Shown: piece by piece, positions 1 to 6,574 of the stretch | Position numbering within the stretch: the stretch's first letter is position 1 | Layout of the letters: each line of letters starts with the position of its first letter | Assembly (NCBI GenBank): GCA_910578575.1 | Contig: CAJTQP010000061.1 | Coordinates: 1 to 14,011, forward strand | DNA length: 14,011 nt | Origin: an uncultured Oscillospiraceae bacterium | GTDB lineage: Bacteria; Bacillota; Clostridia; Oscillospirales; Oscillospiraceae | Direction of reading: 5' to 3' | Translations under genes and position numbers: made by a program | Notes under the pieces: model-generated | Database searches by the model: none | What the model saw: the letters and a program-made list of their open reading frames with translations, nothing else | Told to the model about the DNA's origin: nothing

Positions 1-1
1 A

Positions 2-208
2 TACCTCATTAAAGAGATTCAGATATATCCGAATGGTGAATCGAAAATGCCGTTGAAGTCGATAGAGTTTAACTTTCCGATTTATATTGACGGCAAGGAA
101 GTAAGGAAAGTTTTGTGGGAAAGGGGTAATACCGTTGAGACGGTGTGTCTTTTATCCAAACTCAAAGCCGTACATCATACGGAACAAAAGAGTTTTCAGG
201 TGATTTGA
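2..208 (+). CDS. Large serine recombinase, C-terminal end (partial, 5' end outside window)
   Basis: The frame opening at base 2 is open from the window edge and ends at TGA 206-208, giving 68 residues. The text contains IQIYPNGESKMPLKSIEFNF, a lysine/tryptophan segment (VLWERGN), then TVETVCLLSKLK. This resembles the extreme C-terminus of the large serine recombinases (resolvase/TndX-like) of clostridial transposons, which typically reads LKSI.F.FP...W....TVETV.LLSKL. Those proteins cut and rejoin attachment sites to move the element; the catalytic N-terminal domain would lie to the left. The segment is clearly AT-richer than the genes that follow, fitting a mobile element next to GC-rich chromosome. 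The family call rests on remembered family patterns only; the reading frame itself is certain. Confidence 0.72.
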   Translation, partial: YLIKEIQIYPNGESKMPLKSIEFNFPIYIDGKEVRKVLWERGNTVETVCLLSKLKAVHHTEQKSFQVI

Positions 209-320
209 AAATCGTCATTTTGTTCTAAAGAATATTCTGAGAACGCTGACGTACACGCTTCTATATAGCATTGAATTTTCAATTCAACTACTGAATTCAA
301 TAACTAAGTTTGAAATAAAA
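209..320. other. AT-rich intergenic stretch, probable element/chromosome junction
   Basis: No gene is visible here. Composition changes from AT-rich to GC-rich at about 320. At 270-301 there is a nested palindrome: ATTGAATT (270-277) pairs either with AATTCAA (281-287) or with AATTCAAT (294-301). There is no T-run after it, so it is a poor terminator. Because the recombinase gene ends just before it, an attachment site of the left element may lie in this stretch; that is inference. Confidence 0.35.
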
Positions 321-321
321 C

Positions 322-354
322 ACCGCCGCCCCCTTTCTCCATGGGAGCGGCGGT
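322..354 (-). terminator. Rho-independent terminator of the crotonase gene
   Basis: Read on the minus strand, ACCGCCGCTCCC (354-343) pairs with GGGGGCGGCGGT (333-322) over 12 positions with one G-T pair and a 9-nt loop, followed by GTTTTATTTC. It lies 52 bases beyond the crotonase stop codon, as expected for its terminator. Confidence 0.8.
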
Positions 355-406
355 ATTCTGTGCTTGTTCCAATCAGCCAGCGAAACTATGTTCGCGCTGC
401 CAGTCC

Positions 407-1183
407 TTACTGGAAGTTCGCCTTCCGCTTCTCCAGGAACGCACCCAGGCCCTCCTCGGCGTTGGGGTGCATCCGCACGGCAGCCTGATCGGCGGTCTCC
501 TCCTTGAGCAGCTCCGCCAGGGTGGTCTCATGGGCCTTGTTCATCAGGGCCTTGGACTTGGTGTAGCAGTTCAGGGGGCCGCGGGCGATCTTGTTGGCCA
601 GCTTCATGGCCTCGTCCATCAGCTGGTCAGCGGGATAGACATAGTTGGCGATGCCCAGGGTCTTCATCTCGTCGGCCTTCACAGCCCGCTGGGTGAGCAT
701 CAGCTCCTTGGCGATGTTGGGGCCCACCACGCGGGGCAGCAGGTAGTGGCAAGCGCAGTCGGGGATCAGACCCACCTGGCCGAAGGCCACGATGAACATG
801 GCGTTGTCTGCCACCAGGGCGATGTCAGCGGCCATCACCAGAGAGGTGCCGGCACCGGCAATGGCGCCATGGGCGGCGGCAATGACGGGCTTGGGGAAGG
901 TGTTGAGCAGGGTGGTGAAGCCACCGGCCACAGTCATGAAGTCGAAGAAGGCGTCCTCGGTGGTGATGCCCTTCATCTCTGCGATGTCGCCGCCGGCGCA
1001 GAAGGCGCGGCCCTCACCGTTCATCACCACGCAGCGCACAGCCGCGTCGTCACGGGCGGCCTCAAAGGCGGTGGTCAGGTCAGCGAAAATCTGCTTGTTC
1101 AGGGAGTTCATGGCCTTGACGCGGTTGAGGCTGATGACAGCCACGCTGCCCTCCACGCGATACAGGACGGTTTCCAGATTCAT
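407..1183 (-). CDS. Enoyl-CoA hydratase/isomerase (crotonase) family protein
   Basis: This 258-residue protein has the normal length of a one-domain crotonase. The family's CoA/oxyanion-hole motifs are visible: GRAFCAGGDIAEM (58-70) and HGAIAGAGTSLVMAADIAL (105-123), followed by GLIPDCACHYLLPRVVG (138-154). Crotonases act on acyl-CoA thioesters through an enolate intermediate. The two glutamates that act in classical hydratases (rat E144 and E164) align with Ser114 and Phe134. Asp142, in GLIPD, is kept and is the position thought to be catalytic in PaaG-type isomerases. It is therefore more likely an isomerase-like or atypical crotonase than a standard hydratase; the substrate is unknown. The start ATG (1183-1181) follows AAAAAGGAG. 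It stands alone, with its own promoter-like boxes and terminator. Confidence 0.88.
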   Translation of the reverse strand: MNLETVLYRVEGSVAVISLNRVKAMNSLNKQIFADLTTAFEAARDDAAVRCVVMNGEGRAFCAGGDIAEMKGITTEDAFFDFMTVAGGFTTLLNTFPKPVIAAAHGAIAGAGTSLVMAADIALVADNAMFIVAFGQVGLIPDCACHYLLPRVVGPNIAKELMLTQRAVKADEMKTLGIANYVYPADQLMDEAMKLANKIARGPLNCYTKSKALMNKAHETTLAELLKEETADQAAVRMHPNAEEGLGAFLEKRKANFQ

Positions 1184-1241
1184 AGTAATCAGTGCTCCTT
1201 TTTATCAGTAGTGTAAATGTTAGGCGCTTCTTGCTTTTTCT

Positions 1242-1270
1242 ATTATACCATACCCCAAAGCCCTTGAAAA
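1242..1270 (-). promoter_or_regulatory. Promoter of the crotonase gene
   Basis: On the minus strand a perfect TATAAT (1247-1242) lies 17 bp after TTTTCA (1270-1265), which matches TTGACA at four of six places. The start codon is about 60 bases downstream. A 6-bp inverted repeat, TTGAAA (1264-1269) and TTTCAA (1277-1282), overlaps the -35 box and could be an operator, but it is short. Confidence 0.6.
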
Positions 1271-1282
1271 GGGAAATTTCAA

Positions 1283-1534
1283 AAAGCCCACCCACCCCGA
1301 TTTTCCTCGTCTATCTGCCTGAAAACCACTGCTCTGCCTTGGCACTTTTTGTCGATGGCGTAAAAATGCGGCAGAAAATCCCCGAAAAGGGTTCCATTTT
1401 CGCCCAGTTTGTGGTATATTACAAAACGGTAACAGACGTGTAACACCTAGCTGTGCGTCCCGTTGCCATCCCTTTGTACATCCTGACACGTTCAGATACC
1501 GACACATGCAGCCACCAAAAAGGAGTGACCGCCT
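1283..1534. other. Intergenic region between divergent crotonase and protease genes
   Basis: About 250 bases with no convincing gene. A TATATT at 1415-1420 could be a -10 box for the plus-strand protease gene, but I see no good -35 partner. The ribosome binding site AAAAAGGAG at about 1517-1525 precedes the protease ATG. No strong hairpin was seen. Confidence 0.4.
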
Positions 1535-2215
1535 ATGCACCGTTTCCCCGCAACCCTCGCAAAAATCCTGCTCACAGCCCTGCTGTTGACCGCCCTGCTC
1601 CCCACCGCCCTGGCCGCCAGCTTCGAGGACATCAACCAACCAGAGGTGTTTTTGAAGCAAGAGAACAACGGCACCTGCACCCTGGCCTCCTCGGCCATGA
1701 TGCTGCGCCGGGCCGCCATCCTTCGGGGGGATGCCAACTGGGCCGAGAGCACCGAGCAGTCCAACCGGGACACCTACTGGCGTGCCGGTCGGGGCCTGCC
1801 CTATGTGTTCTCCTACAACGGCTTTACCGTGGGACATGCCTTCCTCCCCGGCGGGGAGGAGAACCGGCAGATCTTGATCGACCTGCTGGCCCAGCATCCG
1901 GAGGGCATCGTCCTCCACGCCTCCTGTGTCCCCCACGGCATCCTCCTCACCGACTACACCGACGGCGTGTTCTACTGCGCTGACCCCTCCCAGGCCATCG
2001 CCTACGGTCGCATCCCCATCGGGGAGGCCTATGGCACCCGCATTGAAAACTCCAATGCCTACTGGTTCGTCAGCGACTCGGCCCTGCGGCTGGACAGCCC
2101 CCTGGAGACCCTGTGCTCCAACCTGAGCCAGCAGACCGCCACCCCGGCGGTGGACACCGCCCCCCTGGCCTTGGCCTCTGGCGGCGCACAGATGCTCCCG
2201 GCAGGAGAATTTTGA
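1535..2215 (+). CDS. Secreted C39-like (papain-fold) cysteine peptidase
   Basis: The 226-residue product begins with a signal peptide: basic start, a leucine/alanine core at about 10-25, and a likely cleavage after ALA near residue 27-28. The mature part has the layout of C39-like peptidases: Gln42 and Cys48 in QENNGTCTLASSAM (oxyanion Gln six residues before the nucleophile), His134 in VPHGILLTDY, and Asp150 in FYCADPS. This is a complete Cys-His-Asp set, so activity is plausible. No transmembrane ABC exporter domain is present, so it is not a bacteriocin exporter; it more likely acts on the cell surface or outside. The target is unknown. The 75 residues after Asp150 are less family-like and end in an Ala/Leu-rich tail. 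The ATG follows AAAAAGGAGTGACC. It is a single-gene unit ending in a clear terminator. Confidence 0.75.
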   Translation: MHRFPATLAKILLTALLLTALLPTALAASFEDINQPEVFLKQENNGTCTLASSAMMLRRAAILRGDANWAESTEQSNRDTYWRAGRGLPYVFSYNGFTVGHAFLPGGEENRQILIDLLAQHPEGIVLHASCVPHGILLTDYTDGVFYCADPSQAIAYGRIPIGEAYGTRIENSNAYWFVSDSALRLDSPLETLCSNLSQQTATPAVDTAPLALASGGAQMLPAGEF

Positions 2216-2257
2216 AAAATTCCCAGGAAAGCCTAGCCTTCCTGGGAATTTTTTTGC
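2215..2257 (+). terminator. Rho-independent terminator after the secreted protease
   Basis: ATTCCCAGGAA (2219-2229) pairs perfectly with TTCCTGGGAAT (2239-2249) around a 9-nt loop. A-residues before and T-residues after the stem extend it, and a run of seven Ts follows. The stem begins directly at the stop codon. Confidence 0.9.
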
Positions 2258-2295
2258 CTGTTTTGGAGTTTTTCCCCACAAGGGGTAGGTTTCCG

Positions 2296-2325
2296 TTGAC
2301 GGGGTATCCTACCATGGACTATAAT
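2296..2325 (+). promoter_or_regulatory. Promoter of serC-serA operon
   Basis: TTGACG (2296-2301) and TATAAT (2320-2325) are 18 bp apart, about 70 bases before serC. A perfect 6-bp inverted repeat, GGTAGG (2284-2289) and CCTACC (2308-2313), brackets the -35 box and could be an operator. No T-box or riboswitch-like structure is apparent in the roughly 65-nt leader. Confidence 0.75.
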
Positions 2326-2396
2326 AAATAAGAATACACCTGCGTTCGCGCGATGCAAATTCGACACAGTACAAAAGCGAAAGGGGAACTTTTCTC

Positions 2397-3476
2397 ATGG
2401 CAAACAATCGTGTTTTCAACTTCTCCGCAGGCCCGTCCATGCTCCCGCTGGAGGTCCTCCAAAGGGCCGGGGCTGAGATCACCAACTATAACGGCTCCGG
2501 CATGTCCGTCATGGAGATGAGCCACCGCTCCAAGGTCTTCATGAAGATTTTCGACGACACCCAGGAGAAGTTCAGAAAGCTCCTGAACGTGCCCGATGGC
2601 TACAAAGTCCTGTTCCTCCAGGGCGGCGGGACCATGCAGTTCAGCATGGTCCCCCTGAACCTCATGGGGGCCACCGGCAAGGCAGACTACGCCGTCACCG
2701 GCCACTTCGCCAAGCTGGCCAAGAAGGAGGCCGACAAGTACGGCCAGACCGTGGACGCCACCCCCATGGACGCCTTCACCTCCATCCCCGCCCAGGACAA
2801 GCTCCAGCTCAGCAAGGATGCCTCCTATTTCTACTACTGCTCCAACAACACCATCGAGGGCACCCAGTGGCAGTACGTGCCGGAGACCAACGGGATCCCT
2901 GTGGCCTGCGACATGTCCTCTGACATCCTCTCCCGCCCCATCGACGTGAGCAAGTTCGGCCTGATCTATGCCGGGGCCCAGAAGAACCTGGCCCCCGCCG
3001 GCCTCACCATCGTCATCATCCGGGAGGACCTGGCTGGGAAGGAACTGCCCATCACCCCCGCCATCATGAACTACCAGCACATGATCGACAAGGACTCCAT
3101 GTATAACACCCCCCCCTGCTGGTGCATCTATATGCTGGGCCTCATGTGCGACTGGTTGGAGTCCCAGGGGGGCGCCGCCGGCATCGAGAAACTGAATGTC
3201 AAGAAGGCCAACATGCTCTATGAGGCCCTGGAGGGCACCAAGCTCTTCCAGCTCTCTGCCCAGAAGGAGGCCCGCTCCTTCATGAACGTGACCTTCCGCA
3301 CCGGCTCCGACGAGCTGGACGACAAGTTCGTCAAGGCGTCCGTGGAGCAGGGCTTCACCAACCTGAAGGGCCACCGCTCCGTGGGTGGTATGCGCGCCTC
3401 CATCTACAACGCCATGCCCATGGAGGGCGTGGAGGCCCTGTGCGACTTCGTGCGGAAGTTCGACAAGGAGAATTAA
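2397..3476 (+). CDS. serC: Phosphoserine aminotransferase SerC
   Basis: SerC converts 3-phosphohydroxypyruvate plus glutamate to O-phosphoserine and 2-oxoglutarate, the second step of serine synthesis; it also takes part in vitamin B6 synthesis in some bacteria. The 359-residue length is standard. Diagnostic motifs: NFSAGPSMLP (8-17), MSVMEMSHRSK (36-46), the cofactor-phosphate loop LQGGGTMQF (74-82), the aldimine lysine Lys196 in YAGAQKNLAPAG, the TPPCWCIYMLGL segment where many homologues have TPPTF.IYMLGL, and the C-terminal GHRSVGGMRASIYNAMP. It should act as a cytoplasmic PLP-dependent homodimer. The start ATG follows AAGGGGAAC. It is the first gene of the run serC, serA and the carbonic anhydrase-like gene. 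Confidence 0.97.
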   Translation: MANNRVFNFSAGPSMLPLEVLQRAGAEITNYNGSGMSVMEMSHRSKVFMKIFDDTQEKFRKLLNVPDGYKVLFLQGGGTMQFSMVPLNLMGATGKADYAVTGHFAKLAKKEADKYGQTVDATPMDAFTSIPAQDKLQLSKDASYFYYCSNNTIEGTQWQYVPETNGIPVACDMSSDILSRPIDVSKFGLIYAGAQKNLAPAGLTIVIIREDLAGKELPITPAIMNYQHMIDKDSMYNTPPCWCIYMLGLMCDWLESQGGAAGIEKLNVKKANMLYEALEGTKLFQLSAQKEARSFMNVTFRTGSDELDDKFVKASVEQGFTNLKGHRSVGGMRASIYNAMPMEGVEALCDFVRKFDKEN

Positions 3477-3489
3477 AAAAGGTTGTGGG

Positions 3490-3655
3490 GGGCCTGCAAC
3501 GCGGGCCGGCGTGGGCGCCGGCCCCTACAAGGACACGTTGCCGCCTGCACCGCCCATTGGTTCACAATGGACGTTGTGTAACCTTCCCATGTGAACCCCG
3601 CCTGGCGTGGGATTTCCCACGTTGGATGTAGGGGCCGCCGCCCTCGGCGGCCCAC
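3490..3655. repeat. Paired GC-rich palindromes in opposite orientation (REP/BIME- or MITE-like element)
   Basis: The left unit is a perfect 9-bp stem, GGGCCGGCG (3503-3511) with CGCCGGCCC (3516-3524), loop TGGG, ending in CCTAC. The right unit is a perfect 9-bp stem, GGGCCGCCG (3632-3640) with CGGCGGCCC (3645-3653), loop CCCT, preceded by GTAG. Read outward from the centre, both begin GTAGGGGCCG, so they are inverted copies about 100 bp apart. Between them lie two smaller perfect hairpins: CCATTG/CAATGG (3554-3570) and CGTGGGA/TCCCACG (3606-3621). The element fills the gap between serC and serA. It encodes nothing obvious and may affect mRNA processing or the serC:serA ratio. Similar GTAGGGGCGG hairpins are, as I recall, scattered in gut Oscillospiraceae genomes; I could not check this. 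Confidence 0.75.
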
Positions 3656-3690
3656 AGGGCACGAACAACTATATTTTGAGGTGACCAACC

Positions 3691-4827
3691 ATGTATCATA
3701 TCAAAACCATGAACAAGATCTCCAAGGTGGGCCTGGCCCAGCTGGACGACCGCTTTGCAATCAGCGACACCATGGAGCAGGAGGACGCCATCCTGGTGCG
3801 TTCCGCCAAGCTCCACGACTATGACTTCCCCGCCCAGCTTCAGTGCATCGCCCGCGCCGGGGCCGGGGTGAACAACATCCCCCTGGACCGGGCTGCCGAC
3901 AGCGGCATCGTGGTGTTCAACACCCCCGGCGCCAACGCCAACGGCGTCAAGGAGCTCACCCTGGCCGCCCTGCTCCTCTCCTCCCGGAAGATCGCCCAGG
4001 GGGTGACCTGGGTGAAGGAGCAGTCCGCCGCCGGGGAGGACATCGCCGCTGTGGTGGAGAAGGGCAAGTCCGCCTACGCCGGCCCGGAGCTCCTGGGCAA
4101 GACCCTGGGCCTGGTGGGCCTGGGGGCCATCGGCGTGCTGGTGGCCAACGCCGCCGCCGCCCTGGGCATGGAGGTGGTAGGCTATGACCCCTTCCTCTCC
4201 GTCAAGAACGCCCTGAACCTCTACCCCGGCGTGGAGATCGTGGACAGCCTGCCCCAGCTCTATGCACAGGCGGACTATATCTCCCTCCACCTGCCCATGA
4301 ACCCCAACACCAAGGGCAGCATCAACGGCGAGGCCTTCGCTTCCATGAAGGACGGGGTGCGCATCGTGAACCTGGCCCGCGGGGAGCTGGTGGACACCGC
4401 CGCCCTGAAGGCCGCCCTGGACAGCGGCAAGTGCGCCGCCTACGTCACCGACTTCCCCTCCAGCGAGACCGCCGCCATGGAGGGTGTGGTGGCCATCCCC
4501 CACTTGGGGGCCTCTACCCCGGAGTCTGAGGACAACTGCGCCATCATGGCCGCCCGCCAGGTCCAGGACTATCTGGACAACGGCAACATCGTCAACTCTG
4601 TAAACTACCCCAACCTGACCATGGCCCGCGGGGGCAAGAACCGGGTGTGCGTCCTGGCCAAGGGGGCGGATGCCGCCGCCATCATGGCCGCCGTTCCTGC
4701 CGTGGCCGCCTCTGCCTCCCAGACCAAGGGGGACTATAGCTATACCATCCTGGACACCGACGCCCCTGTGGACGCCGCTGCCGTCAGCGCCATTCCCGGC
4801 GTGGTGCGGGTGCGGGTCCTGGGCTAA
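3691..4827 (+). CDS. serA: D-3-phosphoglycerate dehydrogenase SerA
   Basis: SerA oxidises 3-phosphoglycerate to 3-phosphohydroxypyruvate with NAD+, the first step of serine synthesis. The 378-residue protein shows a substrate half (AGAGVNNIP, 56-64), the NAD-binding loop GLVGLGAIG (140-148), the catalytic Arg230 in NLARGELVD, a likely catalytic Glu259 in DFPSSET, and the catalytic His271 in PHLGASTPESE. The loop between Glu and His is about 11 residues shorter than in E. coli SerA, which I associate with clostridial SerA. After VNSVNYPNL (301-309) comes a short C-terminal region of about 70 residues, consistent with a single ACT-like domain for serine feedback. The start follows TTGAGGTGACCAACC. 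It lies 214 bp after serC across the palindromic repeat and is followed after 13 bp by the next gene. Confidence 0.95.
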   Translation: MYHIKTMNKISKVGLAQLDDRFAISDTMEQEDAILVRSAKLHDYDFPAQLQCIARAGAGVNNIPLDRAADSGIVVFNTPGANANGVKELTLAALLLSSRKIAQGVTWVKEQSAAGEDIAAVVEKGKSAYAGPELLGKTLGLVGLGAIGVLVANAAAALGMEVVGYDPFLSVKNALNLYPGVEIVDSLPQLYAQADYISLHLPMNPNTKGSINGEAFASMKDGVRIVNLARGELVDTAALKAALDSGKCAAYVTDFPSSETAAMEGVVAIPHLGASTPESEDNCAIMAARQVQDYLDNGNIVNSVNYPNLTMARGGKNRVCVLAKGADAAAIMAAVPAVAASASQTKGDYSYTILDTDAPVDAAAVSAIPGVVRVRVLG

Positions 4828-4840
4828 GGAGGGTCGCGCC

Positions 4841-5338
4841 ATGCCCAAGATCCATCCCACCGCCTGGGTGGCCCCCGGCGCCTTCCTCCGGGGGGACGTG
4901 ACCCTGGGAGAACAGGTGAACGTCTGGTACAACGCCGTCCTCCGGGGCGACCAGGAGACCATCACCGTAGGGAAGGCCAGCAACATCCAGGACAACTGCG
5001 TCCTCCACGGGGACGCCGGCTGTAACGTCACCGTAGGGGAATACGTCACCGTAGGCCACGGGGCCATCCTCCACGGCTGCACCGTGGAGGACAAGTGCCT
5101 CATCGGTATGAACGCCGTGGTGTTGGACCACGCGGTGGTGGGCGCCGGTTCCATTGTGGGGGCCGGGGCTGTGGTGTCCTCCGGCACGGTGATCCCCCCC
5201 AACAGCCTGGTGGTGGGGATTCCCGGCAAGGTGAAGCGGACCTTGACCCAGGAGGATATCCAAGGGACCGTGGACAACGCCATGAACTATCTCTATCTCA
5301 CCAGTAAGGGGCAGGCGGACCCAGAGAACCAGCACTAA
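4841..5338 (+). CDS. Gamma-carbonic anhydrase family protein (hexapeptide repeat, YrdA/PaaY-like)
   Basis: This 165-residue protein is built of hexapeptide repeats that fold into a left-handed beta-helix; such proteins form trimers with metal sites at the interfaces. The three metal-binding histidines of the family are present: His56 in VLHGD, and His73 and His78 in VGHGAILHG. The conserved RGD (35-37) and NIQDNC (48-53) are also there. It lacks the long acidic loop of the methanogen enzyme Cam, as do YrdA, CaiE and PaaY, so carbonic anhydrase activity is possible but unproven. The ATG at 4841 was chosen because TAAGGAGGG, overlapping the serA stop, sits directly before it; an upstream in-frame opening inside serA is a shadow. 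It is very likely co-transcribed with serA. Confidence 0.9.
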   Translation: MPKIHPTAWVAPGAFLRGDVTLGEQVNVWYNAVLRGDQETITVGKASNIQDNCVLHGDAGCNVTVGEYVTVGHGAILHGCTVEDKCLIGMNAVVLDHAVVGAGSIVGAGAVVSSGTVIPPNSLVVGIPGKVKRTLTQEDIQGTVDNAMNYLYLTSKGQADPENQH

Positions 5339-5350
5339 ACAAGCACGGTT

Positions 5351-5372
5351 GCAAACATACCAGCATGTTTGC
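5351..5372 (+). other. Perfect 8-bp inverted repeat between carbonic anhydrase-like and C39-like genes
   Basis: GCAAACAT (5351-5358) and ATGTTTGC (5365-5372) flank a 6-nt spacer. Only C and G residues follow, so it is not an intrinsic terminator. It could be an operator or an mRNA-processing hairpin just before the ribosome binding site of the next gene. Confidence 0.5.
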
Positions 5373-5392
5373 CCCCTGAAAGGAGCCTCGCC

Positions 5393-6019
5393 ATGAATTT
5401 CCAGCTCAGTCACCCGGAACATCTCATCTTCCAAGGCCCCGACGGCCGGGTCTGGCGGGGCGCCAATCAGGAGTGGTACCCCACCGCCTGGCAGCGCCGC
5501 GCCGGCTGCGGACCCACCACGGCGGCCACCATCCTGGCCTACCTGGGCCGCAGCCGCCCGGACCTGGCGGACCTGGCCCCGGAGGAGGAGGGCTCGTTCC
5601 TGCCCTATATGGAGGCCGTCTGGCCCTACGTCACCCCCGGTGGCCGTGGGCTGGACGACCCGGAGGGCTTCCTCCTGGGCTGCCGCAGCTTTGCCCTCTC
5701 CCGGCATTGCATCCTCCGGGGGGAGATCTTGTGGATCCCCCCGGAGACTGCCCAGCGACCGCCCCTCACCCGCTGCCGCAGCTTCCTCACCAGCGCCCTG
5801 GACGCCGACTGTCCCCTGGCCTTTCTGAACTACTCCAACGGGAACCTCAGCGGCCTGGACAACTGGCACTGGGTCCCCCTGGTGTCCGCCAAGGGCAAAA
5901 AATCCTCCTTCCCCTGTGTCATCCTGGACGAGGGACGGGAGGGGGAGATCGACTTCGCCCTGTGGTTGAAAAACACCAGCCTGGGGGGCGCGTTGGTGAT
6001 GCTTACCCCGGATGAGTAG
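5393..6019 (+). CDS. Cytoplasmic C39-like (papain-fold) cysteine protease-like protein
   Basis: The 208-residue product has no signal peptide or membrane segment. A papain/C39-like core is suggested by Gln34 and Cys39 in AWQRRAGCGPTTAATILAYLG (a CGP-T-A helix start typical of C39-like nucleophiles), His159 in NWHWVPLVSA and an acidic residue, Asp179, in CVILDEG. Order and spacing fit a Cys-His-Asp triad, so it could be active, but no substrate is suggested. It is not closely similar to the secreted protease at 1535, sharing only the fold layout. The ATG was chosen because AAAGGAGCCTCGCC precedes it; an in-frame TTG at 5369 lies inside a hairpin and lacks a site. The coiled-coil gene follows 35 bases later and is probably in the same operon. 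Confidence 0.65.
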   Translation: MNFQLSHPEHLIFQGPDGRVWRGANQEWYPTAWQRRAGCGPTTAATILAYLGRSRPDLADLAPEEEGSFLPYMEAVWPYVTPGGRGLDDPEGFLLGCRSFALSRHCILRGEILWIPPETAQRPPLTRCRSFLTSALDADCPLAFLNYSNGNLSGLDNWHWVPLVSAKGKKSSFPCVILDEGREGEIDFALWLKNTSLGGALVMLTPDE

Positions 6020-6054
6020 TACATCGTGAAATGATAGGCCAGGAGGTGAGAATA

Positions 6055-6462
6055 ATGTTAGAGAAACAAGACTTGGAAGCCATCGACGAGCTGATCCGAA
6101 CCCGTATCGAGGAATCCGAGGCACGGACCAACAAACGCTTTGAGGCGGTGGATCAGCGCTTTGAGGAGATGCAGGCGCAAATGGACAAGCGCTTTGAGGA
6201 CATGGAAACCCGGATGGACAAGCGCTTCGAGGAGATGCGAGGGGACATCTGGAAAGATGTCTCGGTGCTGATGGACGCGAAATTCGAGAAGTATTTCAAT
6301 CTTCTGGCAGAGAACCAGCAGGTATTGCAGGAGAAGATGGACCGGCTCCTGGGAGAGAGACTGCCTGAGCGTGTGGAAAAGACGGAGGGTGACGTGCAGG
6401 TTTTGAAGGTCGCTGTCCGCCATCTTAACGAGGATGTGGGGGAGCTTAAGGCGGCAAAATGA
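6055..6462 (+). CDS. Small coiled-coil protein with 11-residue repeats
   Basis: This 135-residue protein is highly charged and has no membrane segment or known catalytic motif. Residues about 1-65 are dominated by a repeating pattern, FEEMQAQMDKR, FEDMETRMDKR, FEEMRGDIWKD, spaced exactly 11 residues apart and preceded by the looser RFEAVDQR. Such hendecad repeats form long, slightly right-handed coiled coils. A second helical part (about 85-135) includes ERVEKTEGDVQVLKVAVRHL, also coiled-coil-like. Similar proteins are common in Firmicutes and phages without a proven role. The start follows CCAGGAGGTGAGAATA; an in-frame ATG at 6031 lacks a ribosome binding site. Being 35 bases behind a protease-like gene, it might be a partner or scaffold; that is a guess. 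Confidence 0.75.
   Translation: MLEKQDLEAIDELIRTRIEESEARTNKRFEAVDQRFEEMQAQMDKRFEDMETRMDKRFEEMRGDIWKDVSVLMDAKFEKYFNLLAENQQVLQEKMDRLLGERLPERVEKTEGDVQVLKVAVRHLNEDVGELKAAK
6157..6246 (+). repeat. 33-bp tandem near-repeats in the coiled-coil gene
   Basis: Units starting at CGCTT(T/C)GAG lie at 6157, 6190 and 6223, each 33 bp; the third is partial. They encode the 11-residue coiled-coil repeat. Conservation at DNA level, for example ATGGACAAGCGCTT shared by two junctions, suggests fairly recent duplication. Confidence 0.75.
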
Positions 6463-6492
6463 CGAATGCACTGATTCATACAGAAGCAGGGA

Positions 6493-6525
6493 CGGGCGCT
6501 GTCGTTGGACAGCGCCCGCTTTTAT
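6493..6525 (+). terminator. Rho-independent terminator after the coiled-coil gene
   Basis: CGGGCGCTGTC (6493-6503) and GACAGCGCCCG (6508-6518) form a perfect 11-bp stem with a GTTG loop, followed by CTTTTAT. It closes the plus-strand operon and faces the convergent QueG-like gene. Confidence 0.9.
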
Positions 6526-6574
6526 CCTGCCTGGGGGAGCATTTCCCACTCTCCACACAAGCGTTTAATTTTGC

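Noticed and set aside
2326..2396. T-box or serine riboswitch before serC
   Set aside because: The leader after the predicted promoter is only about 65 nt and shows no T-box sequence or specifier stem.
3562..5283. Long minus-strand open frame opposite serA and the carbonic anhydrase-like gene
   Set aside because: It is a shadow of GC-rich coding sequence; both plus-strand genes are unmistakable.
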